Shown here: one piece after another, positions 51,843-59,879 of the stretch
How the letters are laid out: each line of letters opens with the position of its first letter
How positions within the stretch are numbered: the first letter of the stretch is position 1
DNA from: Phascolarctobacterium_A sp902463975
GTDB lineage: Bacteria; Bacillota; Negativicutes; Acidaminococcales; Acidaminococcaceae
Direction of reading: 5' to 3'
Assembly (NCBI RefSeq): GCF_902463975.1
Contig: NZ_CABQHJ010000005.1
Coordinates: 1-64,000, forward strand
Length of the DNA: 64,000 nucleotides
Program-made: the position numbers and the translations under genes
The notes under the pieces: generated by a model
Databases searched by the model: none
Seen by the model: only the letters and a program-made list of their open reading frames with translations
What the model was told of the DNA's origin: nothing

Positions 51843-52007
51843 ATGGCTCTGAAAATTGATAAGGATTCTTGCGTAGGCTGCGGTACTTGTGCTGCTACCT
51901 GCCCCGTTGGCGCTATTACTGAAGTTGACGGCAAATATGAAATCGGTGAAGACTGCGTAGAATGCGGCGCTTGCGCTGCTAGCTGCCCGGTTGGCGCTAT
52001 CGAGTAA
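51843..52007 (+). CDS. 2[4Fe-4S] clostridial-type ferredoxin
   Basis: The 54-residue protein, too short for many gene-length cutoffs, starts at ATG 51843 behind AAGGAGG. It has two complete cluster motifs: CVGCGTCAATCP (near 10-21) and CVECGACAASCP (near 36-47), each CX2CX2CX3CP, separated by a short strand. It is a soluble low-potential electron carrier. It is a possible donor for the window's reductases, but that is only a guess. A terminator follows. Confidence 0.95.
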   Translation: MALKIDKDSCVGCGTCAATCPVGAITEVDGKYEIGEDCVECGACAASCPVGAIE

Positions 52008-52032
52008 TTCAAGACTGCAATGCAAAATCAGG

Positions 52033-52072
52033 AAGGCGGCCTCCCGCAAGGGGGAGGCTCGCCTCTTCTTTA
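52033..52072 (+). terminator. GC-rich terminator after the ferredoxin gene
   Basis: AGGCG.GCCTCCC pairs with GGGAGGC.CGCCT around GCAAGG (52034-52064), followed by a C/T-rich run TCTTCTTT. Confidence 0.75.
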
Positions 52073-52130
52073 ATCATGGAAAAAAGTAAAGAAAACTAAA
52101 AGCAAGTTACAAATTTTAGCGAAAGGCTTG

Positions 52131-52919
52131 ATGCTTGTGTTTAGAGGCTTGTTTCAAACAAAAAATAAGACTAAGAATAATATCGTAATGCATACTGAGG
52201 ATCTGGATATGCAGAATATTCCTCAGCATATTGCTATTATTATGGATGGTAACGGTCGCTGGGCTAAGGCTCAGGGCAAGGTGCGTACCTTTGGCCATCA
52301 GGCCGGAGCAGAAACACTGAAAACTATTGTCAGAGCAGCTGATAAGCTGGGAGTTAAGGTTATCAGTGCTTATGCATTTTCAACCGAAAACTGGAAGCGT
52401 CCGGTGACGGAAGTAAACTTCATCATGGAGCTTTTGAGCCGTTACCTGACCAATGAGATTGACGAATTTAACGAAAATAACGTACAGGTGCGTTTTATCG
52501 GCTCGCGTAAAGGTCTGCCTGAGATTGTGCAGCAGAAGATGGAGCACGCAATAGAGGCAACGAAAAACAACACCGGTATTATTTTGAATTTGGCTATAAA
52601 CTACGGCGGACAGGCAGAAATCCTGCATGCTGTGCGTACCATTGCGGCAGAAGCTGCCAACGGTACTCTTGCCGTAGACGATATAGATAATAATGTGATT
52701 GAAAACCATTTGTATACCAAGGGCCTGCCTGCGCCGGATCTGCTTATCCGTCCGGGCGGTGATTTACGTATCAGCAACTTTTTACTCTGGCAGATTGCTT
52801 ATGCGGAAATCTGGACGACCAAGGTGTACTGGCCGGAGTTTACGCCGGATCATCTGGTGGAGGCAATTTTGGCTTATCAAGGGCGCGAGCGCCGTTTCGG
52901 CGGTTTAGTCAGCCGGTAA
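52131..52919 (+). CDS. uppS: Undecaprenyl (isoprenyl) diphosphate synthase
   Basis: The protein has the five conserved cis-prenyltransferase regions: IAIIMDGNGRWAK (catalytic Asp), SAYAFSTENWKRP, LNLAINYGGQAEI, PDLLIRPGGDLRISNFLLWQIAYAEIW and the end GRERRFGG. It makes the C55 lipid carrier for wall synthesis. The start is uncertain: ATG 52131 (262 residues, four to five bases after AAAGG) gives an N-terminal extension, while ATG 52188 (243 residues) is closer to normal length but lacks a ribosome binding site. It heads the envelope/isoprenoid group. Confidence 0.95.
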   Translation: MLVFRGLFQTKNKTKNNIVMHTEDLDMQNIPQHIAIIMDGNGRWAKAQGKVRTFGHQAGAETLKTIVRAADKLGVKVISAYAFSTENWKRPVTEVNFIMELLSRYLTNEIDEFNENNVQVRFIGSRKGLPEIVQQKMEHAIEATKNNTGIILNLAINYGGQAEILHAVRTIAAEAANGTLAVDDIDNNVIENHLYTKGLPAPDLLIRPGGDLRISNFLLWQIAYAEIWTTKVYWPEFTPDHLVEAILAYQGRERRFGGLVSR

Positions 52920-52983
52920 GACGCCATATACTTTGTCAGGGCTCCAATCAATTTTATAATTCAAAGAAGGATGTATTTTAACT

Positions 52984-53862
52984 ATGTTAACACGTATTAT
53001 TACCGGTGTAATCGGTATTATTGCGGCAGTCGGCATTATCACTAAGGGTGGCATGTTTTTTAATGCTGCTGTTGCTGTTTTGGCTGCTGTTGCCTGGTAC
53101 GAATACCACAAGATGGTGGAGAACAAGGGCTATCATGCCTACACGCTGACCGGTGGCGTTGGCGCACTGCTGATGGTGCTGGTTGCCGGTGCAGGCTATT
53201 ATTTTGAGCTGGAGGGCGTTTATACGCTGGCATTTATTGTGATGCTCACAGCGCTGTTCTTCATTTTCAGTACAATTGAGGGCCTGTGGCTGCATTGCAA
53301 CCGAGGTGAGCAGCATTGGGCAGAAAACAGTGCGCTTACTGCCTGGGGTATGCTGTACTGCGGTCTTTTGTTTGCGCACATTATTCTGCTGCGCACCTTT
53401 GACGGCGGTCCGCATATCGATTTGGGCTTCCGTGTATTTGAGTACGGCGAAATCTGCCTGTGGATTGTGCTTTTGGGCACTTGGGCCAGCGATACCTTTG
53501 CATATTTCTTCGGCCGTGCCTTCGGCAAGACTCCATTCTGCAGCGTCAGCCCGAAGAAATCCTTTGAGGGCGCTGTCTGCGGCTTTGTCGGCTGCTTTGT
53601 GACTGTACTGTTTCTGTGCATTATCTGCTTGGGCATTGCCCTGTGGCATGCTGTGGCAGTGGCGCTGGCGGTGGCAATTTTTGCTCCGGTCGGCGATTTG
53701 ATCGAATCCATTGTCAAACGCAGCTTTGATATCAAGGATTCCGGTAAAATTTTCCCCGGTCACGGCGGTGTGCTGGACCGTTTCGACAGTCTGCTGTTTA
53801 CGGCACCGGTTGTGTATTATCTGCTGATGATTATCAGCGCTTTATCTATGTTTCAAGAATAG
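52984..53862 (+). CDS. cdsA: Phosphatidate cytidylyltransferase CdsA
   Basis: The 292-residue membrane protein has about eight hydrophobic segments and the full CDP-diglyceride synthetase signature near its C-terminus: SIVKRSFDIKDSGKIFPGHGG, then LDRFDSL (about 238-265). It makes CDP-diacylglycerol for phospholipid synthesis. It sits between uppS and dxr as in other Firmicutes. The start at ATG 52984 follows AAGGATG. Confidence 0.96.
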   Translation: MLTRIITGVIGIIAAVGIITKGGMFFNAAVAVLAAVAWYEYHKMVENKGYHAYTLTGGVGALLMVLVAGAGYYFELEGVYTLAFIVMLTALFFIFSTIEGLWLHCNRGEQHWAENSALTAWGMLYCGLLFAHIILLRTFDGGPHIDLGFRVFEYGEICLWIVLLGTWASDTFAYFFGRAFGKTPFCSVSPKKSFEGAVCGFVGCFVTVLFLCIICLGIALWHAVAVALAVAIFAPVGDLIESIVKRSFDIKDSGKIFPGHGGVLDRFDSLLFTAPVVYYLLMIISALSMFQE

Positions 53863-53872
53863 AGGATAGCAA

Positions 53873-55024
53873 ATGAAGAATATTTCTATTTTGGGCAGTA
53901 CAGGCTCTATCGGCCGTCAGACCCTGGAGGTTGCTGCTGCCAATCCTGAAAAGCTGAAGGTACGCGCGTTGGCTGCGCATAAAAGCGATGAGCTTTTGGA
54001 GCAGCAGATTAAGCAGTTTGAGCCTGATATTGCCGTTTTGACGGATAAGGACGCTGCTAAACGTTTGGCTGACCGCTATCACGGCAAGACGGAAATCTTA
54101 GCCGGGGAGGAAGGTCTTCTGGCTGCTGCTACCTACGAGGGAGCGGATACCGTTCTCGGTTCTATGGTAGGCTATGCCGGCCTGCGCCCGACGTTGGCTG
54201 CTATTGCCTGCGGCAAGAACATTGCGCTGGCTAATAAGGAAACGCTTGTTGCTGCCGGCAGCATTGTTATGGAGGCTGTGCGTAAGCATGGTGTAAGCCT
54301 GACTCCTGTGGACAGTGAGCACAGCGCTATTTTCCAATCTCTGCGCGGCAGTACGGAAAAGGAAGTCAAGCGCCTGATTATTACGGCGAGCGGCGGCCCG
54401 TTCCGCAGCAAAAAACGCAGTGAGCTGGAAAATGTTACCCTCGAGCAATGCCTCAATCACCCAAATTGGAGCATGGGACAGAAGGTAACGCTTGATTCCT
54501 CTACATTGGCCAATAAGGGCCTGGAGGTTATGGAGGCACATTGGCTGTTTGATATGCCTTATGATAAAATTGCGGTCGTTGTGCATCCGCAGAGCATCGT
54601 ACACAGTCTGGTAGAATTTTGCGACGGCAGTGTGATTGCCCAACTGGGTGTGCCTGATATGCGTCTGCCGATTCAGTTCGCTTTGAGCTGGCCGGAGCGC
54701 TATGATTACAGCTTTGAACAGCTTGATCTTGTTGCTGCGGGTAACCTTACCTTTGAAGCACCTGATTTAGAAGCATTTCCTTCCTTGAAGATTGCTATTG
54801 ACTGCGGTAAGGCCGGCGGCACTCTGCCCTGTGCCTTTAATGCTGCCAACGAGGAGGCTGTATATGCCTTTTTGGCAGGCAAAATTAAATATTTGGATAT
54901 CCCTTATATCACTGCTACGGTTACAGCGCAGCATAACAATGTTCTGCGTCCGCAGCTGGAGGATATTGAAGCAACGGATGCCTGGGCGCGTGCTGCTGCC
55001 CAAGTGGTTATTGCTAAATTATAG
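53873..55024 (+). CDS. dxr: 1-deoxy-D-xylulose-5-phosphate reductoisomerase
   Basis: The 383-residue protein begins with the NADPH loop ISILGSTGSIGRQTLEV. It contains ANKETLVAAGS, PVDSEHSAIFQSL (metal-binding Asp and Glu near 142-146), ITASGGPFR and HPNWSMGQKVTLDSSTLANKGLEVMEAHWLF. It makes MEP, the second step of the non-mevalonate pathway; ispG, the sixth step, is two genes downstream. It follows cdsA by 10 bases with AGGAT upstream. Confidence 0.97.
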   Translation: MKNISILGSTGSIGRQTLEVAAANPEKLKVRALAAHKSDELLEQQIKQFEPDIAVLTDKDAAKRLADRYHGKTEILAGEEGLLAAATYEGADTVLGSMVGYAGLRPTLAAIACGKNIALANKETLVAAGSIVMEAVRKHGVSLTPVDSEHSAIFQSLRGSTEKEVKRLIITASGGPFRSKKRSELENVTLEQCLNHPNWSMGQKVTLDSSTLANKGLEVMEAHWLFDMPYDKIAVVVHPQSIVHSLVEFCDGSVIAQLGVPDMRLPIQFALSWPERYDYSFEQLDLVAAGNLTFEAPDLEAFPSLKIAIDCGKAGGTLPCAFNAANEEAVYAFLAGKIKYLDIPYITATVTAQHNNVLRPQLEDIEATDAWARAAAQVVIAKL

Positions 55025-55067
55025 ACTGAAGGCCGGCAAAGCTTGCCGACTATCGTAAGGAGGTAAA

Positions 55068-56084
55068 ATGCTAACAATATTAGCCGCTGTTTTTGTTTTT
55101 GGTGTGCTGGTTACGGTACATGAATTCGGTCATTTTATTACGGCGAAGCTCACAGGTATGCGTGTTGATGAATTTGCCATCGGCTTTGGTCCTAAGTTGT
55201 ATCAGCAAAAGGACGGCGATACTCTGTACAGCCTGCGGGCTATTCCTCTGGGTGGCTATAATAAAATCGCAGGTATGGATCCTGACGATCCGCCTGAACC
55301 GGGAACCTTTAAATCTAAGCCGATTCCCTCCAGAATGCTGGTTATTCTGGCAGGTGCGCTGATGAATTTCCTGTTGCCTATTATTCTTTTTAGCGGCATT
55401 TTTATGCTGGAGGGCAGACAGGAGCTGGTGAACGAACCAATCCTGGGCTCTGTTGTAGACGGCATGGCTGCGGAAAGAGCGGGACTGCGTAACGGCGACC
55501 GCATTCTGACGATTAACAATAAGCCTGTTGCTACCTGGACTGAGGTTGTTACCAATTTGCGTGCCAGCGGTACTAATCCGGTAACGCTGACAGCAGAAAG
55601 CCAGGGCGCTGTAAAAAGCTACACCATGACTCCCGTGTATGACAGAGAGGCAGGCCGTCCCTTAATCGGCATCAGCCCCAAGTTTAACAAGGTCAGCCTG
55701 GGCTTTTTCGGCTCAATAAAAGAAGGCTGCGTATATACCAAAAATATTATCGTTTCTATGCTGAACGGCCTGTACAAGATTGTTTCCGGTAAGGCTCCGG
55801 CTGAGGTGGCCGGTCCTATCGGTGTGGCGCAGATGGCCGGTCAGGTGGCGGAAAAGGGCATGCTGCCGTTGATTACCTTTGTTGCCTTTTTGAGCATCAA
55901 CCTGGGCGTTATCAACCTGCTGCCGCTGCCGGCACTGGACGGCGGACACTTTGTACTGCTGCTTTTGGAAGGCCTGCGCGGTAAACCGCTCGGCAGCAGG
56001 GCTATGACAAACATCCAGATGGTTGGTATTGCGCTGATTTTAGCGCTGACAGTATTTTCCACCTTTAAGGATATAACACGTTAA
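55068..56084 (+). CDS. rseP: Site-2 intramembrane metalloprotease RseP/RasP
   Basis: The 338-residue protein has the zinc motif VHEFGHF in the first helix (HExxH near 18-22), the third zinc ligand region NLLPLPALDGGHFVLLL near 283 (with the Asp), and one PDZ domain between (about 105-190: GSVVDGMAAERAGLRNGDRILTINNKPV). It cuts membrane-spanning segments such as anti-sigma factors or leftover signal peptides. It sits between dxr and ispG in the usual Firmicutes order. ATG 55068 follows AAGGAGG. Confidence 0.96.
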   Translation: MLTILAAVFVFGVLVTVHEFGHFITAKLTGMRVDEFAIGFGPKLYQQKDGDTLYSLRAIPLGGYNKIAGMDPDDPPEPGTFKSKPIPSRMLVILAGALMNFLLPIILFSGIFMLEGRQELVNEPILGSVVDGMAAERAGLRNGDRILTINNKPVATWTEVVTNLRASGTNPVTLTAESQGAVKSYTMTPVYDREAGRPLIGISPKFNKVSLGFFGSIKEGCVYTKNIIVSMLNGLYKIVSGKAPAEVAGPIGVAQMAGQVAEKGMLPLITFVAFLSINLGVINLLPLPALDGGHFVLLLLEGLRGKPLGSRAMTNIQMVGIALILALTVFSTFKDITR

Positions 56085-56097
56085 GAGGTGAACGAAA

Positions 56098-57174
56098 GTG
56101 ATAGAACGTAGAAAAACCCGTCAGCTGCATGTAGGCAGCGTGGCTGTGGGCGGCGATGCTCCGATTGCCGTTCAGTCTATGACTAACACACATACAGACG
56201 ATGCTGCTGCAACCTTGGAGCAGATTCAGCGTCTGGCAGATGCAGGCTGTGATATTATCCGCTGTGCCGTGCCTGATATGGCAGCGGCGGAGGGCCTGAA
56301 AACAATTTGTAAGGAAAGTCCGATTCCTGTCATTGCCGATATTCATTTTGATTATAAGCTGGCTTTGGCAGCGATTGAAGCAGGCGTTGACGGCCTGCGC
56401 TTAAACCCCGGCAATATCGGCGGCGAGGAGAAGGTGCGCGCTGTGGTGGAAGCAGCGAAGGAACGCAATATTCCTATCCGCATCGGTGTTAACGCCGGCT
56501 CCCTGCCGAAGAATTTGCTGGAAAAATACGGCCATCCAACCGCGAAGGCTCTTGTGGAGGCGGCTTGGCGCCACGTCCGCATTCTCGAAGCGATGGATTA
56601 CCGTAACATTAAGATTTCGCTCAAGGCACACGATGTGCCGCTGACACTGGAGGCTTATCGTCTGATGGCAGCGCAGTGTGATTATCCGTTGCATGTCGGC
56701 ATTACGGAGGCAGGCACCGTCAACAGCGGTATTATCAAATCCGCAGTAGGCATCGGTACGCTGCTTGCCGAAGGCATCGGCGATACTATTCGCGTTTCGC
56801 TGACCGGTGACCCGGTAAACGAGGTGCGTGTGGCTTATGATATTCTGAAGTCCTTGGGACTGCGTGAGCACGGACCTACTTTAATCAGCTGCCCGACCTG
56901 CGGACGCACCCGCATCAGTCTGGAAAAGCTGGCGCTGGAGGTTGAACGCCGTCTGGCGGATGTTGAAGAACCCATTACGGTTGCCGTTATGGGATGTGTG
57001 GTCAACGGACCCGGTGAAGCGCGTGAGGCTGACGTCGGCATTGCCGGCGGCATCGGCGAGGGACTTGTTTTCCGCAAGGGCGAAATCCTGCGCAAGGTTC
57101 CCGAAGAGCAGCTTGTAAGCGAGCTTTTTGCTGAAATAGATAAAATTTTACTTGAGAGGAAGGTATCCCGTTAA
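56098..57174 (+). CDS. ispG: 4-hydroxy-3-methylbut-2-en-1-yl diphosphate synthase IspG (GcpE)
   Basis: The 358-residue protein begins with the family motif RRKTRQLHVGSVAVGGDAPIAVQSMTNT. The [4Fe-4S] cysteines lie in ISCPTCGRTRI (near 263-266) and MGCVVNGPGEA (near 298). It reductively opens the MEcPP ring and so needs flavodoxin or ferredoxin; both kinds of carrier are encoded in this window. The start is GTG 56098. proS starts at its stop with a one-base overlap. Confidence 0.97.
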   Translation: MIERRKTRQLHVGSVAVGGDAPIAVQSMTNTHTDDAAATLEQIQRLADAGCDIIRCAVPDMAAAEGLKTICKESPIPVIADIHFDYKLALAAIEAGVDGLRLNPGNIGGEEKVRAVVEAAKERNIPIRIGVNAGSLPKNLLEKYGHPTAKALVEAAWRHVRILEAMDYRNIKISLKAHDVPLTLEAYRLMAAQCDYPLHVGITEAGTVNSGIIKSAVGIGTLLAEGIGDTIRVSLTGDPVNEVRVAYDILKSLGLREHGPTLISCPTCGRTRISLEKLALEVERRLADVEEPITVAVMGCVVNGPGEAREADVGIAGGIGEGLVFRKGEILRKVPEEQLVSELFAEIDKILLERKVSR

Positions 57175-58883
57175 TGAAAGTTTCTAAAATGTATGCACCC
57201 ACTCTGCGTGAGGTTCCGTCCGAGGCTGAAATCCCGAGCCATCAGCTGTTGCTGCGTGCCGGTTTTATGCGTAAATCCACCAATGGCATGTACACCTATC
57301 TGCCGCTGGCTTGGCGTGTTATTAAAAAAATCGAAAATATTATCCGCGAAGAGATGGACCATGCAGGCTGCCAGGAAATCATGATGCCGATTATGCAGCC
57401 GGCAGAAATCTGGAAGGAAAGCGGCCGTTGGGACGCTTACGGCGCAGAAATGGTACGCTTGAAGGACCGTCACGGTCATGAATACTGCCTTGGTCCTACC
57501 CATGAGGAAATGGTTACTACCCTGGTTAAGAACGATGTGCGTTCCTATCGTCAGCTGCCGCTGAACCTGTACCAGATTCAGGACAAATTCCGTGACGAAC
57601 GTCGTCCGCGCTTCGGCCTGATGCGCAGCCGTGACTTCATCATGAAGGATGGCTATTCCTTCGACCGTGATGAAGCAGGTCTGGACGTTTCCTATAAGGC
57701 TATGTATGATGCTTATGACAAAATCTTTACCCGCTGCGGTCTGAACTTCCGTCCGGTAGAAGCAGACAGCGGTGCTATCGGCGGTACCGGCAGCCATGAG
57801 TTCATGGTGCTGGCAGACAGCGGTGAAGCAGAAATTACCTACTGCACCAAATGTGATTACGCTGCCGATATCGAAAAGGCAGAGCTGTATCCGATAGAGG
57901 CTCCGGCAGAAGAAATGCAGGAGCTGAGCGAGGTTGAAACTCCGAACTGCAAGACTATTGCCGACGTTTGCGCTTTCCTCAACGCTCCGATTGAAAAATC
58001 CGTAAAGGCTGTTGCTTACCAATGCGAAAAAGGCCTGGTACTGTGCTTTGTTCGCGGTGACCACGAGGTTAACGAAACCAAAGTACAAAACACCGTAGGC
58101 GCAGTTGAGCTGGAAATGGCTGAGGCAGAGCTGTTGGCTAAGGCAGGCACTGTCGGCGGTTACATGGGCCCTGTAGGCCTTGACCCTGAAAAGGTTATTA
58201 TCGTTTGCGATGCAACCGTTATGAATATGCACAATGTTTGCTGTGGTGCTAACCATGAAGGCTTCCACTACATCAACGCTAACCCGGGACGTGACTTCAC
58301 TCCGACCTACGTTGCCGATATCCGTCTGATGGCTGAAGGCGATCCCTGCCCGCACTGCGGCGCTCCGATTGCTAAGGCTCGCGGCATTGAAGCAGGTCAG
58401 GTATTCAAGTTGCACACCAAATACAGCGCAGCTATGAAATGCACCTATCTGGATGAAAACGGCAAAGAGCAGCCGATGGTAATGGGCTGCTACGGTATCG
58501 GCGTAGGCCGTACTATGGCTGCCTGCGTTGAACAGAGCCATGATGCCGACGGTATGATCTGGCCTGTTGCTATCGCTCCGTATGAAGTGCTTGTTGTACC
58601 TGTAAACGTAAAGGATGAAGCATCCTTTGCTAAGGCTGAGGAAATCTATAACGAGCTGCACAAAGCAGGCGTTGAGGTTGTTATCGACGACCGCAAGGAG
58701 CGTCCGGGCGTAAAATTCAAGGACGCAGATTTAATCGGCTATCCGCTGCGCGTAGTTGTAGGTCCTAAGACTCTGCAGACCGGCGAGCTGGAAGTAAAAG
58801 TTCGTAAGACCGGTGAAGTAAGCATGCTGCCGCTGGACGGTGATTATATCACTGCTATCAGGGAGATGCTGCAAAAGCTGTAA
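57174..58883 (+). CDS. proS: Prolyl-tRNA synthetase (bacterial type with editing domain)
   Basis: The 569-residue class II synthetase has motif 1 near YLPLAWRVIKKIENIIREEMD, motif 2 in YQIQDKFRDERRPRFGLMRSRDF (near 130-152), the INS editing domain (about 225-395, including KSVKAVAYQCEKGLVLCFVRGDHEVNE) and motif 3 GCYGIGVGRTMAA (near 440), with the anticodon domain after 460. The ATG overlaps ispG. This gene commonly follows rseP-ispG and precedes polC in Firmicutes, as here. Confidence 0.97.
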   Translation: MKVSKMYAPTLREVPSEAEIPSHQLLLRAGFMRKSTNGMYTYLPLAWRVIKKIENIIREEMDHAGCQEIMMPIMQPAEIWKESGRWDAYGAEMVRLKDRHGHEYCLGPTHEEMVTTLVKNDVRSYRQLPLNLYQIQDKFRDERRPRFGLMRSRDFIMKDGYSFDRDEAGLDVSYKAMYDAYDKIFTRCGLNFRPVEADSGAIGGTGSHEFMVLADSGEAEITYCTKCDYAADIEKAELYPIEAPAEEMQELSEVETPNCKTIADVCAFLNAPIEKSVKAVAYQCEKGLVLCFVRGDHEVNETKVQNTVGAVELEMAEAELLAKAGTVGGYMGPVGLDPEKVIIVCDATVMNMHNVCCGANHEGFHYINANPGRDFTPTYVADIRLMAEGDPCPHCGAPIAKARGIEAGQVFKLHTKYSAAMKCTYLDENGKEQPMVMGCYGIGVGRTMAACVEQSHDADGMIWPVAIAPYEVLVVPVNVKDEASFAKAEEIYNELHKAGVEVVIDDRKERPGVKFKDADLIGYPLRVVVGPKTLQTGELEVKVRKTGEVSMLPLDGDYITAIREMLQKL

Positions 58884-58892
58884 AAATAACTC

Positions 58893-58932
58893 AGTTCCCG
58901 TGTCTGCGCCCGGCGCAGGCAGAGGGAACGGA
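58893..58932 (+). other. Stem-loop after proS without a T-run
   Basis: GTTCCC..TGTCTGCGCC pairs with GGCGCAGGCA..GGGAAC (58894-58929). It lacks a T-run, so it may be an mRNA-end or processing hairpin rather than a terminator. The next ribosome binding site lies 14 bases beyond. Confidence 0.5.
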
Positions 58933-58952
58933 AGCTGTGAGGTGATACTGGC

Positions 58953-59684
58953 ATGGATTTGATTAATACTTCTTTTTTGCATAACAAAGAGGTTGTTATG
59001 GTTATCAGGCTGGTTGTTGCTGCAATTCTCGGCGGTATTGTCGGTATAGAAAGAGGCAGTGGTGACCGTCCTGCCGGTTTCCGTACGCATATTCTTGTGT
59101 GCGTGGGCTCGGCGCTGTTTATGCTTGTTTCGCTTTACGGCTTTGATGATGTCTATCCTCAGACTGCCAAGCTGGAGGAGGATATCGGCCAACGCCGTGA
59201 CTCAGCTCGTATTGCTGCTCAGGTTGTCAGCGGCATCGGCTTTCTCGGCGCAGGCACTATTCTGCATGAGGGTTTAACTATTCGCGGCCTGACAACTGCT
59301 GCCAGCCTGTGGATGGTTTCTGCAATCGGCCTTGCTGCCGGCAGCGGTATGTACTTCCTCAGCAGTGTGGCAACCATTATCACCATGATAACTCTTGTTA
59401 CCTTTCATACCTGGGAAAAGCGCTTTGCTGCCAACAACCGCAGCGACCGCCAGTTTGTCCGCATCATTACTACCAATCGCTCTGGTGCCATAACCGATGT
59501 TACCGGTTATCTGTCCCTTAACGGCGTACAGGTAAAATCGCTGAACGTAAAGCGCGATAAGGAAAAGAATCGTCTGGTGCTGGAGGTCTTTCTGAAGCTT
59601 GGCAAAACTGCGCCCGATGGTGGAGATTTGGTAAGAGGGTTGCAGGGGATTGAGGGTGTGGTTGGTGTCGAAAACATGCGATAA
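58953..59684 (+). CDS. MgtC/SapB-family membrane protein
   Basis: The 243-residue protein has four or five membrane helices with the family motifs GGIVGIERGSGDRPAGFRTHILVCVGSALFML (near 26-58) and VSGIGFLGAGTILHEG (near 94-110), then a C-terminal soluble ACT-like domain (about 155-243). MgtC helps survival in low magnesium and inhibits ATP synthase in Salmonella; many relatives have unknown roles. ATG 58953 follows GAGGTG. A palindromic element begins just after its stop and may supply the terminator. Confidence 0.92.
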   Translation: MDLINTSFLHNKEVVMVIRLVVAAILGGIVGIERGSGDRPAGFRTHILVCVGSALFMLVSLYGFDDVYPQTAKLEEDIGQRRDSARIAAQVVSGIGFLGAGTILHEGLTIRGLTTAASLWMVSAIGLAAGSGMYFLSSVATIITMITLVTFHTWEKRFAANNRSDRQFVRIITTNRSGAITDVTGYLSLNGVQVKSLNVKRDKEKNRLVLEVFLKLGKTAPDGGDLVRGLQGIEGVVGVENMR

Positions 59685-59686
59685 GG

Positions 59687-59790
59687 GAGATAAGCAATAG
59701 CACGCCATCTGCGTTGTTGCGTCGCCTCGACGTACTAAAAGTACGCCGTCGGCATCCGCGCCTAGCATCTGACGCACTCTAGCTTATCTC
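59687..59790. mobile_element. MITE-like palindromic element
   Basis: The 104-base element is bounded by perfect 9-bp inverted ends GAGATAAGC (59687-59695) and GCTTATCTC (59782-59790). Inside, the two halves pair imperfectly along most of their length, down to the central hairpin CGTAC-TAAAA-GTACG (59731-59745). It encodes nothing and looks like a non-autonomous or REP-like element. It starts two bases after the mgtC-like stop. Confidence 0.65.
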
Positions 59791-59804
59791 AGAAAAACAG
59801 AGGA

Positions 59805-59826
59805 AGATAGCACGCCATCTGCGTTA
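59805..59826. repeat. Partial second copy of the MITE-like element's left end
   Basis: ATAGCACGCCATCTGCGTT occurs at 59697-59715 inside the element and again at 59807-59825. The second copy lacks the rest, so it is a truncated copy or footprint. The nearby 59827-59879 holds the polC leader with AGGAAAGG. Confidence 0.7.
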
Positions 59827-59879
59827 CTATATAATCCCTACCAACAATTTCTTCCGTCATTATTAGGAAAGGATTTAAT

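Noticed and set aside
57171..58661. 496-codon - strand frame opposite proS
   Set aside because: Antisense shadow of a well-defined synthetase gene.
59697..59825. CRISPR array suggested by the repeated ATAGCACGCCATCTGCGTT
   Set aside because: Only two copies, unequal context, and the first is part of a palindromic element.
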